The notes beneath the pieces were generated by a model, which had not been told where the DNA came from, did no database searches, and worked only from the letters and a program-made list of their open reading frames with translations. From contig NZFW01000026.1 in assembly GCA_002690805.1 (NCBI GenBank), positions 89,293 through 153,292 of the forward strand: a DNA stretch of 64,000 bases, given 5' to 3'. The stretch's first letter is position 1. Each line of letters starts with the position of its first letter. This DNA is from Flavobacteriaceae bacterium (GTDB taxonomy: Bacteria; Bacteroidota; Bacteroidia; Flavobacteriales; Flavobacteriaceae). A program made the position numbers and the translations under genes. Positions 36,457 to 44,117 of the stretch are shown here, in pieces.

Positions 36457-37704
36457 TTAATCACTACTAATTAACCTAAAGAACATCTCAAACGCTTTAT
36501 TAATAGACTTATTGATTACTCTGTCTCTATGATTTCCCATCATATATTCTTTACTAAAAACTCCATTTGGTCCCGATATTGCAATAAACACTTGACCAAT
36601 TTTTGATTTTTTGTCTCCAAGAGTAGGTCCTGCATTACCCGTAGTTGAAATACCATAATCAGATTTAAAATGTTTAGCGACTCCTATTGCCATGGCTTCA
36701 GCAACACTTGAACTAACAACACCCTTTTCTTGAATTAATTTATTTGAAACATTTAGCAATGAAACTTTTGAATCATTTACATAAGTTACTAAACCACCCT
36801 TATAATAATTTGATGCTCCCGGATTAGCAGTAATAATTGAGGAAATTTTACCTCCTGTGCAACTTTCAGCAATTGACAAAGTTTTATTTTTACGCTCAAG
36901 TATTTTTCCAATTAAAAGTTCTATTGGTCCATCTTCCTCATCTCCAACATAAATATCACTAATCAGAAGTTTTAACACTAATAATTGATCATCAACTTCT
37001 TTTTTAACATCCTTTTCAATACATCCAATTGATGAAAGTCTTAATCTAACTTTTCCTAAACTAGGTAGGTATGCTAATTTAATAGAGTTGGGAAGTTTAC
37101 TTTCCCAACCTGAAATCCTTGAAGCAATTGCACTTTCACCTAATCCATAGGTCACAAGAGTTTTGTTATAAATATAGGGTCTATCAAATATATTTTTTAA
37201 CTCAGGTATAATTGATTTTTCCATCAAAGATTTCATTTCATATGGTACACCCGGTAAAGCAATAACCTCAATATTTTTACCTGAAAACCACATTCCCGAA
37301 GCGGTACCATAGTGATTTTTAAAAATTTTTGCTGATGAGGGAAGTAAAGCTTGTTCTCTATTCATATCGCTAATTGGAGTAGAAATATTCTCTGCAAATA
37401 ATTTTTCGATGTGTTTTTTAATTTCTGGATACCAAACAAGCTTATCATTAAAATATGAGCAAAGAGTATGCTTAGTAATATCGTCACTTGTTGGCCCCAA
37501 GCCTCCAGTTAAAATAATAAGATCACAATTTTCTCTTGATCTGTCAATTGTATTTATAATATCTGAAGATTTATCAGATATTGATGTAATTTGTGAGACA
37601 GATATACCAATAGAGCTTAACGATTTTGATAAAAAAACAGAATTTGTATCTACAATTTGACCTATTAAAATTTCATCTCCTATAGTTACTAATTCAGCTA
37701 ACAT
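36457..37704 (-). CDS. cinA: CinA family protein (competence/damage-inducible; NMN amidohydrolase)
   Basis: 415 residues with both domains. The N-terminal MoCF/COG1058 domain has VTIGDEILIGQIVDTNSVFLSKSL, LTGGLGPTSDDITK and VIALPGVPYEMKSLM (ADP-ribose pyrophosphatase-type activity). The C-terminal CinA amidase domain has LSIAESCTGGKISSIIT, VVSSSVAEAMA and STTGNAGPTLGDKKSKIGQVFIAI, the nicotinamide-mononucleotide deamidase half. It recycles pyridine nucleotides; the competence link comes from other species. One base separates it from the upstream FAH gene. Confidence 0.93.
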   Translation of the reverse strand: MLAELVTIGDEILIGQIVDTNSVFLSKSLSSIGISVSQITSISDKSSDIINTIDRSRENCDLIILTGGLGPTSDDITKHTLCSYFNDKLVWYPEIKKHIEKLFAENISTPISDMNREQALLPSSAKIFKNHYGTASGMWFSGKNIEVIALPGVPYEMKSLMEKSIIPELKNIFDRPYIYNKTLVTYGLGESAIASRISGWESKLPNSIKLAYLPSLGKVRLRLSSIGCIEKDVKKEVDDQLLVLKLLISDIYVGDEEDGPIELLIGKILERKNKTLSIAESCTGGKISSIITANPGASNYYKGGLVTYVNDSKVSLLNVSNKLIQEKGVVSSSVAEAMAIGVAKHFKSDYGISTTGNAGPTLGDKKSKIGQVFIAISGPNGVFSKEYMMGNHRDRVINKSINKAFEMFFRLISSD

Positions 37705-37705
37705 T

Positions 37706-38314
37706 TTATTTGATTTTTATAACAAAACAATTTGTTGACTCAACAAATCCATTTAATATATCCCCTTCAATAACATCTCCCACACCAGAAGGAGTTCCAG
37801 TAAATATTAAATCTCCTATTTTGAGAGTGAAAAATTTAGAAACATATGAAATTAATTCATCTATTTTCCATAACATAAGCTTTGAATTTCCTTTTTGAAC
37901 TAATCTACTATTTTTTTTTAAAGAAAAATTTAAATTATCAAGGTTGAAATCTTTTTTGTTTAACCAATTTCCTATTAAAGCAGAACCGTCAAATGCTTTA
38001 GACTTTTCCCATGGCAATCTTTTGTTTTTTAGTTCATCTTGAATATCTCTCGCAGTAAAATCTATACCAACAGTGAAATTTTCATAGTATTTATGAGCAA
38101 ATTTCTTGTCTATGAATTTACCAACTCTATTAATTTTTATAACCAACTCTAATTCATGATGAATTTTTTCTGAAAAAGCAGGTTTAAAAAAAGGTTGATT
38201 TTTTTGAATTAATGAAGTGTCTGGTTTTAAAAAAATAACTGGATCTTTTGGTTTTTGATTATCCAATTCTTTTATATGGTCAGTATAATTTCTTCCGATG
38301 CAAATTATTTTCAA
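37706..38314 (-). CDS. fumarylacetoacetate hydrolase (FAH) family protein
   Basis: 202 residues, the short single-domain form. MKIICIGRNYTDHIKEL opens it; FLKPDTSLIQ, HHELELVIKI (the Glu-x-Glu metal ligands), GIDFTARDIQ, the SKAFDGSALIG block and GDLIFTGTPSGVGDVIEGD are the FAH core. Family members act as acylpyruvate hydrolases, oxaloacetate decarboxylases or isomerases, and the sequence does not choose between them. Lies between the exonuclease and cinA with spacings of nine and one bases. Confidence 0.88.
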   Translation of the reverse strand: MKIICIGRNYTDHIKELDNQKPKDPVIFLKPDTSLIQKNQPFFKPAFSEKIHHELELVIKINRVGKFIDKKFAHKYYENFTVGIDFTARDIQDELKNKRLPWEKSKAFDGSALIGNWLNKKDFNLDNLNFSLKKNSRLVQKGNSKLMLWKIDELISYVSKFFTLKIGDLIFTGTPSGVGDVIEGDILNGFVESTNCFVIKIK

Positions 38315-38323
38315 AATGAATTT

Positions 38324-39091
38324 TTAAAGTTTACTTTTTTGCATTCTAATTTGGGTTAATACTTTTTTTGTGTATAGGGGAAAGTCTGCATTTAATAGCC
38401 AACCAAAATATCCTGGTTCTTTTTCTAAAACATTATTAACAGTCTTACCTTTATGCTTTCCAAATGAGAAACATTCCTCACCATCTTTATTAAAAATAAT
38501 ATATCCTGCAAAGTCAGCAGTTTTTCTTCGGGCTGAGAAACTGCTTAAAAAAGATGTAGATGGTTCTAGGTCTTCATATCTTTCAATTTGAGACATTAAT
38601 ACATCATGAGTAGCTTGAGTGTCTCCCATTGCTGAATGTGCATTTTCTAAATTCTTATCACAATAAAATTTTAGAGCAGCAGTCAAATTTCTTGGTTCCT
38701 TTTTATGAAAAATAGTTTGCACATCAATTGTTTTTAAATTTTTTGTTTCAAAGTCTATATCAGCTCTCAAAAACTCTTCCATTAAAAGAGGAATATCAAA
38801 TCTATCAGAATTATAGCCAGCTAAATCTGAATTTTTTATAAAATTATATATAGTCTTAGAAATCATTTTAAAAGTTGGGGAATCAGCTACCTTATCATCA
38901 GTAATTCCGTGAATTTCCGAAGCTTCAACAGGTATTGACATCTCAGGATTAACTAACCAAACCTTTTTTTCTATTTTTTCGCTCGGATAAAGTTTTATTA
39001 CTGCAATTTCAACTATGCGATCTTTTGTGATATTAATTCCAGTTGTTTCAAGATCAAAAAAACAAAGTGGTCTATTTATTTTTAATTTCAT
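38324..39091 (-). CDS. 3'-5' exonuclease, DnaQ-like (DEDDh) with ExoX-type C-terminus
   Basis: About 255 residues from ATG 39091 (MKLKINRPLCFFDLETTG); a longer frame would run into the E2 gene. DEDDh nuclease motifs: FFDLETTGINITKDRIVEIAVIK (ExoI, D and E), LAGYNSDRFDIPLL (ExoII, D) and AHSAMGDTQATHDVLMSQI (ExoIIIepsilon, H and D). After about residue 205, FGKHKGKTVNNVLEKEPGYFGWLLNADFP is the small ExoX-like C-terminal domain (here quoted in part, GYFGWLLNADFP). Possible roles are DNA repair or RNA/DNA trimming; polymerase III epsilon proper is less likely given this tail. Confidence 0.88.
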   Translation of the reverse strand: MKLKINRPLCFFDLETTGINITKDRIVEIAVIKLYPSEKIEKKVWLVNPEMSIPVEASEIHGITDDKVADSPTFKMISKTIYNFIKNSDLAGYNSDRFDIPLLMEEFLRADIDFETKNLKTIDVQTIFHKKEPRNLTAALKFYCDKNLENAHSAMGDTQATHDVLMSQIERYEDLEPSTSFLSSFSARRKTADFAGYIIFNKDGEECFSFGKHKGKTVNNVLEKEPGYFGWLLNADFPLYTKKVLTQIRMQKSKL

Positions 39092-39092
39092 T

Positions 39093-40421
39093 TTAAAAAG
39101 AAAAGTTTGCATCCCACTGCTCCAAATAATTTGCAATATTTTTTGCAAACTGTCCCCCTATTGCTCCATTAATAATTCTATGGTCATAACTATGCGATAA
39201 AATTAGTTTTTTTCTAATACCAATATAATCCCCTTTCGATGTTTCAATCACAGATGCCATTTTTCTTATCACACCAATTGCTAGAATTCCAACTTGAGGC
39301 TGATTTATAATTGGAGTACCCATTATAGAACCAAAATTACCCACATTAGTCACAGTATAAGTTCCACCTTGAATATCTTCAGGTGAAAGCTGATTGTTTC
39401 GCGCCCTGTAAGATAAATCATTTACTGCTTTAGTGAGTCCAATTAAATTTAAATGATCTGCATTTTTAATGACCGGTACAATCAAATTTCCATCTGATAA
39501 AGAAGTAGCCATACCAAGATTTATATCTTTTTTCTGTAATATAGATTCTCCCTTCAAGGAACTATTTAAAATTGGGAAATCTCTTAAAGCCTTAATAACT
39601 GCTAACATGAATAGAGGAGTGAAAGTCAGTTTTTCATTATTTTGTTTATAAAACGAATCTTTTATCTTTTCTCTCCAATCCCACAAATTAGTAACATCTA
39701 CCTCCACAAATGATTGAACATGAGCAGAAGTTTTTTTGCTTTCAATCATATGGTTTGCAGTTAATTTGCCCATACGTGACATCTCAATTAGTTGATCTTT
39801 TGATCCTAAGTCAATATTTGAAATAGTATTTGAATCATCATTATTCAAGATATTTGAATTAAAAGAATTTGAATTTCTAGTTTTAATATACTCAAGAATA
39901 TCTTTTTTGGTAACTCTGTCATTCATTCCTGATCCAATAATCGTAGAAAGTTCAGTTTCAGAAATATTTTCTTTTTTTGCAATATTTTTAACTAATGGTG
40001 AGTAGAATCGATTTACCTCATTTTCATCTGAGCTAATTAGCTTTTTAGCAGTTTCAATTAATTTTGATGCCTCATGAACTTCCTGTGATTCAATATTTGA
40101 AGCAAGATTAGGATCATCATTTACACTTGAAGAAGATTCTGTTATTTCATCTAATTCACTAATATCATTATCTAAAACATCATTGCTTTCTATTACAGCT
40201 ATAACCTCCCCTACCTTTATAATATCATCAACATTGAATCGTTTTTCAATTAATTTTCCTGAAAACTCAGATGGAACATCGGAATCTACCTTGTCAGTCG
40301 CAATTTCTACAATTGACTCGTCTGCACTAACACTATCACCAACATCCTTTAGCCAACTTATTAATGTAGCTTCGGCAACACTTTCACCCATTTTTGGGAG
40401 TTTTAATAAATACTTTCCCAT
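39093..40421 (-). CDS. 2-oxo acid dehydrogenase E2 (dihydrolipoamide acyltransferase)
   Basis: 442 residues with one lipoyl domain (1-77; lipoylated Lys44 in EIATDKVDS), a flexible linker, an E1/E3-binding domain (~142-178, YSPLVKNIAKKENISETEL) and a catalytic acyltransferase core. Architecture and start (LPKMGESVAEATL) fit the branched-chain/2-oxoglutarate type of Bacteroidota. In the catalytic motif the sequence is SYDHRIINGAIGG, with His414 present but Asn418 where DHRxxDG usually has Asp. E1 and E3 genes are not in the window, so the substrate is undecided. Confidence 0.9.
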   Translation of the reverse strand: MGKYLLKLPKMGESVAEATLISWLKDVGDSVSADESIVEIATDKVDSDVPSEFSGKLIEKRFNVDDIIKVGEVIAVIESNDVLDNDISELDEITESSSSVNDDPNLASNIESQEVHEASKLIETAKKLISSDENEVNRFYSPLVKNIAKKENISETELSTIIGSGMNDRVTKKDILEYIKTRNSNSFNSNILNNDDSNTISNIDLGSKDQLIEMSRMGKLTANHMIESKKTSAHVQSFVEVDVTNLWDWREKIKDSFYKQNNEKLTFTPLFMLAVIKALRDFPILNSSLKGESILQKKDINLGMATSLSDGNLIVPVIKNADHLNLIGLTKAVNDLSYRARNNQLSPEDIQGGTYTVTNVGNFGSIMGTPIINQPQVGILAIGVIRKMASVIETSKGDYIGIRKKLILSHSYDHRIINGAIGGQFAKNIANYLEQWDANFSF

Positions 40422-40437
40422 ATATTATAATTAAAAA

Positions 40438-40445
40438 CAAAAGTA
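40438..40445 (-). promoter_or_regulatory. Bacteroidota -7 box before E2 gene
   Basis: TACTTTTG on the minus strand, 16 bases before the E2 ATG and inside the short gap after recR. Confidence 0.4.
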
Positions 40446-40468
40446 CCAAAATTATGACTAATTCGACT

Positions 40469-41086
40469 CTATTGAGATATCGAACTTTCATATGGTACTC
40501 TCTTTAAAATACTTCTACCCAAAGTTATCTCATCTGCATATTCTAACTCATCACCTACAGATATTCCTCTTGCGATAGTTGTTATCTTAATTTCATATTC
40601 TGAAAGGTTTTTATAAATATAAAAGTTAGTAGTATCAGCCTCTAAAGTACTACTTAGAGCCAAAATCAATTCATTAACCTCTTTGGATTTAACTTTTTCA
40701 ACTAATGAGTTAATTTTCAAATCATTTGGGCCAATTCCTTCTATTGGAGATATAATTCCTCCCAAGACATGATATAAGCCATTGTACTGATTAGTACTTT
40801 CAATAGCCATAACATCTCTAATATCCTCAACAACACAAATTAGTTTTTTATTTCGTTTCTCATTTGAACAAATTTCACAAACCTTTTTTTCCGATAGATT
40901 ATGACATTTGCTACAGTAATCAATTTCATTTCTAAGTTTTTCTAATGTTTTTGATAAAATACTAGTATCTTCCTTGGGCTGTTTTAGTAGGTATAAAGCT
41001 AATCTAAGTGCTGATCTTTTACCAATGCCGGGTAATCTAGATATTTCGTCTACAGCATTTGACAATAGTTTTGAAGAAAATTCCAT
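40469..41086 (-). CDS. recR: recombination protein RecR
   Basis: Clamp-like DNA-binding protein that loads RecA at gaps with RecO/RecF. 205 residues from ATG 41086 ([30 protein letters not shown]); five further residues in the frame begin inside the promoter region. Helix-hairpin-helix at ~15-26, zinc finger with Cys58, Cys61, Cys70 and Cys73, Toprim domain beginning [15 protein letters not shown] and containing [19 protein letters not shown], and the Walker-like C-terminal [22 protein letters not shown] (in part). Confidence 0.96.
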   Translation of the reverse strand: MEFSSKLLSNAVDEISRLPGIGKRSALRLALYLLKQPKEDTSILSKTLEKLRNEIDYCSKCHNLSEKKVCEICSNEKRNKKLICVVEDIRDVMAIESTNQYNGLYHVLGGIISPIEGIGPNDLKINSLVEKVKSKEVNELILALSSTLEADTTNFYIYKNLSEYEIKITTIARGISVGDELEYADEITLGRSILKRVPYESSISQ

Positions 41087-41090
41087 TAAA

Positions 41091-41106
41091 CAAAAATACA
41101 AAAATA
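41091..41106 (-). promoter_or_regulatory. two tandem -7 boxes before recR
   Basis: TATTTTTG occurs twice back to back on the minus strand (41099-41106 and 41091-41098), 12 and 4 bases before the recR ATG. The farther copy is the more usable one. Confidence 0.4.
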
Positions 41107-41126
41107 TAGTATGGAAAAGGTTTTTC

Positions 41127-41134
41127 TATATTTG
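41127..41134 (+). promoter_or_regulatory. Bacteroidota -7 box before symporter gene
   Basis: TATATTTG followed by C, a full TAnnTTTGC match, 14 bases before the ATG at 41149. Confidence 0.5.
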
Positions 41135-41148
41135 CCTTTTATCATTTT

Positions 41149-42627
41149 ATGCAATCACCTGAAATCATTTTAAGTTTAATTATTGGGTATTTTATTTTAC
41201 TAATCATAATATCAAAATATACAGGTCGTGAAGGCTCTAACTCAACTTTTTTTAATGCAAACAAAAAAGCCCCTTGGTATTTAGTAGCTTATGGGATGGT
41301 AGGGGCTAGTTTGTCAGGTGTTACTTTTATTTCAGTTCCAGGTTGGGTAGAATCATCACAGCTTACTTATTTTCAGGTTGTGATCGGTTATCTAATTGGT
41401 TATTTCGTCGTTGCTTATGTTCTCTTGCCTATATATTACAGAAATAATGTTACTTCTATATATGAATATCTAAATATTAGATTTGGACCTGGTACTCAAA
41501 GAACTGGAGCATTTTTTTTCTTTGTATCTAGAGTTCTTGGTGCCGCATTTAGACTTTTTCTAGTTGCTTTGGTTCTTTATCAATATATCTTTAAAATATG
41601 GGGAGTGAGTTTTGAGGTTAGTGTAGTTATTTCTATTATCCTAATATGGATTTATACGCATAGAGGTGGAATTAACACTATAATCTGGACTGATACACTT
41701 CAAACAACATTGATGATAACATCAGTTGTATTATCAATAATTTATATATCAAATGAGCTGAATTTAAACTTTTTTGAATTTTTGAATAGTGAATCTTTCA
41801 ATAAAATGAATCAAATTTTTGTAATTGACGATTTTTATCAACGTAATTACTTTTTAAAATCAATCATTGGAGGTGCTTTCATAACAATATGTATGACTGG
41901 TCTAGATCAAGATATGATGCAAAAAAACCTAGCATGTAAAGATTTGAAATCTGCACAAAAAAATATGGTTAGCTTCAGTTTTGTTTTAGTATTTATAACT
42001 TTTTTATTTTTAATCTTAGGTACTTTACTTTATACTTATTCATATAAAATGGGAATAAATATTCCTTTTTTTGAGGGTAAGGAAAGTACAGATTTAATTT
42101 TTCCTGAAATAGCTTTAAACAGTAGTTTAGGAGCTGTTGTTGGAATTACTTTTATTCTTGGGTTAGTTGCAGCTGCTTACAGCAGTGCAGATAGCGCATT
42201 AACATCACTAACTACCTCTTTTTGTATTGACTTTATAAAAATCCAGAAATATAAACCTGAAATTCAAAAATTTATAAGGACTTTTACCCATATCGTAATG
42301 TGTGTGTTATTAATCGTAGTTGTTATAATTTTTAAACACAAATTAGATAGAAATGTAATTGATAGCCTTTTAATAGTTGCTTCTTATACTTATGGACCAT
42401 TACTTGGAATTTTCAGTGTTGGAATTTTTACTACGTACGTAATAGATGATAAAAAAGTATTGTGGATTAGTTTAATTTGTCTACTAATTATCAGTGCTCC
42501 TAAACTACTTTTTTATTTCAACTTTATTTCTTCAGAGGATATTTTAGGATACAAATTTGGATATGAGTTACTTCCATTAAATGGATTAATAAATTTTATT
42601 GGGTTAATATTGTTTGGTCGAAAGTAA
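41149..42627 (+). CDS. sodium:solute symporter (SSS family)
   Basis: 492-residue inner-membrane protein with about 13 hydrophobic helices, the LeuT-fold SSS layout. Family marks: NKKAPWYLVAYGMVGASLSGVTFISVPGW near the first helices (unwound TM1 region; quoted GMVGASLSGVTFISVPGW), RNNVTSIYEYLNIRFGPGTQRTGAFFF in the loop (YEYLNIRFGPGTQRTG), TGLDQDMMQKNLACK, and GLVAAAYSSADSALTSLTTSF, which is the TM8 Na2-site serine cluster. Substrate (sugar, proline, carboxylate or other) is not predictable. Its 3' end overlaps the convergent CoA-binding gene by 24 bases. Confidence 0.9.
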   Translation: MQSPEIILSLIIGYFILLIIISKYTGREGSNSTFFNANKKAPWYLVAYGMVGASLSGVTFISVPGWVESSQLTYFQVVIGYLIGYFVVAYVLLPIYYRNNVTSIYEYLNIRFGPGTQRTGAFFFFVSRVLGAAFRLFLVALVLYQYIFKIWGVSFEVSVVISIILIWIYTHRGGINTIIWTDTLQTTLMITSVVLSIIYISNELNLNFFEFLNSESFNKMNQIFVIDDFYQRNYFLKSIIGGAFITICMTGLDQDMMQKNLACKDLKSAQKNMVSFSFVLVFITFLFLILGTLLYTYSYKMGINIPFFEGKESTDLIFPEIALNSSLGAVVGITFILGLVAAAYSSADSALTSLTTSFCIDFIKIQKYKPEIQKFIRTFTHIVMCVLLIVVVIIFKHKLDRNVIDSLLIVASYTYGPLLGIFSVGIFTTYVIDDKKVLWISLICLLIISAPKLLFYFNFISSEDILGYKFGYELLPLNGLINFIGLILFGRK

Positions 42628-42975
42628 AACTAAGGTGCATGAATTTTCACAATTGATCCCTTTTGAACTAAATAAATTATATAATTCTGGGTTTTCAGCT
42701 CCGGGATTAAAAATAATTCGGTGGGGAAATAATTTCAAAATAAAATTAATATAATCAATCTGATTTGAAGGACTTAAATAAATACTCAAAGTATGAATTT
42801 TTATATTATTTGAAATACTATTTTTAATTTCAACTCCACAAACTTCTCCTTCCTTTTTTCCAATAGCTAGAACGTCATAATTAAATTGAACTAATTTTTT
42901 AATCGCTTTGTTGGAATATCTTGACTCATTTAATGAAGCTCCAAGAACTAATGTTTTTTTTTGCACTATCCCCAT
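42604..42975 (-). CDS. CoA-binding domain protein (YccU-like)
   Basis: 123 residues, a single Rossmann-like CoA-binding domain: KTLVLGASLNESRYSNKAIKKLVQFNYDVLAIGKK (GASxxxxRYSN) and later IDYINFILKLFPHRIIFNPGAENPEL with ENSCTLVLL at the end. Small stand-alone members occur throughout Flavobacteriia; function is unproven. The ATG at 42975 lies within fabH by 10 bases; a GTG at 42966 is an alternative start three codons later. Overlap with fabH suggests co-transcription. Confidence 0.85.
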   Translation of the reverse strand: MGIVQKKTLVLGASLNESRYSNKAIKKLVQFNYDVLAIGKKEGEVCGVEIKNSISNNIKIHTLSIYLSPSNQIDYINFILKLFPHRIIFNPGAENPELYNLFSSKGINCENSCTLVLLSTKQY

Positions 42976-43976
42976 CTAATTACGTTACTTCCCCATGAAA
43001 AGCCTGCTCCAAATGCAGCCAAAACAATTATATCTCCCTTTTTGATTTTTTCTTCCTCCCATGCTTCAGACAAAGCTATCGGAATGGATGCTGCAGTAGT
43101 GTTTCCATATCTCATTATATTATTATAAACTTGATCGTCTCTCAATCCAAACTTCTTTTGAACAAATTGAGAAATTCTAAGATTTGCTTGATGAGGAATT
43201 AACAAACTAATATCTTCTGAACTGATTTTATTATGATTTAAACCAGAATTAATTACTTCTTCAAATCTAGTAACTGCATTTTTAAAAACTAATCTTCCAT
43301 TCATATATGGATAATATGATGAATCATTAGGGTCATTATCAGAAACTATCTCTGTAACCCATTTATTCATATTTGGTGCGATCATGACTAATTCATCGGC
43401 AAATTCACCCTCAGAATGAAGGTGGGAAGACAAAATACCTAGACTTGAGGAATTACTTCTTGTAACAACGGCAGCTCCTGCACCATCACCAAAAATGACT
43501 GCAATATCTCTTCCCCTTGATGTCATGTCAATAGCTCCCGATTGGGTTTCAGAACCAATAACTAGAATATTTTTATACATTCCTGTTTTTACAAACTGAT
43601 CTGCGGTCGCAAGACCAAAAACAAATCCGGAACATGCATTTCTTATGTCCATAGCTGGACAATTCGGAATTTCCAAAATATTTTGGACAAAAACTCCCGA
43701 GCCCGGCATATAATAATCTGGACTAAGAGTTGCAAAAATAATTAGATCAATTTCTTTTGCTGACATATCTGCTCTTTCTAATGCTTGTTTGGCTGCTTTT
43801 GCACCCATAGTTGCAGTAGTATTTCCATCACCTTTTTTTATGTGTCTCCTCTGTTCAATACCAGTTCTTTCGATAATCCACTTATTTGAAGTATCAATTT
43901 TTTTTTCTAAATCTTGGTTTGTAACTATGTTATCGGGAAGAAATTTTCCTAAACCTACTATTTTAGATTTGTACAT
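42966..43976 (-). CDS. fabH: 3-oxoacyl-ACP synthase III (FabH)
   Basis: Condenses acyl-CoA with malonyl-ACP to begin fatty-acid synthesis. 336 residues from ATG 43976 (MYKSKIVGLGKFLPDNIVTN); the seven-residue upstream extension begins on a TTG. Catalytic triad present: Cys115 in DIRNACSGFVFGL, His262 in LLIPHQANLRI and Asn292 in RYGNTTAASIPIAL. The 42-residue loop with YYPYMNGRLVFKNAV is the KASIII type. It lies away from any fab cluster, as often in this phylum. Other KASIII-like activities cannot be excluded. Confidence 0.92.
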   Translation of the reverse strand: MYKSKIVGLGKFLPDNIVTNQDLEKKIDTSNKWIIERTGIEQRRHIKKGDGNTTATMGAKAAKQALERADMSAKEIDLIIFATLSPDYYMPGSGVFVQNILEIPNCPAMDIRNACSGFVFGLATADQFVKTGMYKNILVIGSETQSGAIDMTSRGRDIAVIFGDGAGAAVVTRSNSSSLGILSSHLHSEGEFADELVMIAPNMNKWVTEIVSDNDPNDSSYYPYMNGRLVFKNAVTRFEEVINSGLNHNKISSEDISLLIPHQANLRISQFVQKKFGLRDDQVYNNIMRYGNTTAASIPIALSEAWEEEKIKKGDIIVLAAFGAGFSWGSNVIRWG

Positions 43977-44034
43977 TTTATTAGTTTGGTTTTGCAATTT
44001 ATCTAAAATAATTTTAGTTTTTGGATTTTATTAA

Positions 44035-44065
44035 TTATTTAAATAATGTCATTATGTCATTATTT
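44035..44065. promoter_or_regulatory. overlapping inverted repeats upstream of htpG
   Basis: A 14-bp palindrome ATTATTTAAATAAT (44035-44048) overlaps an 8-9-8 inverted repeat AAATAATG-N9-CATTATTT (44041-44065) that also holds a tandem TCATTATG. The 9-base spacer resembles the geometry of the CIRCE heat-shock operator, but the sequence does not match CIRCE. It lies 53-83 bases before the htpG start. Confidence 0.3.
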
Positions 44066-44117
44066 GAGATTTGGTATTTTTTTTGAACATATAATTGGAA
44101 TAAAAAATTTAAAATTT

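Noticed and set aside
44041..44065. CIRCE element for HrcA
   Set aside because: The 9-base spacer fits but the arms (AAATAATG/CATTATTT) do not match TTAGCACTC/GAGTGCTAA.
44046..44117. 24-residue N-terminal extension of HtpG from ATG 44046
   Set aside because: It is not like any HtpG N-terminus and overlaps inverted repeats. ATG 44118 gives the standard MSKGKINV start.
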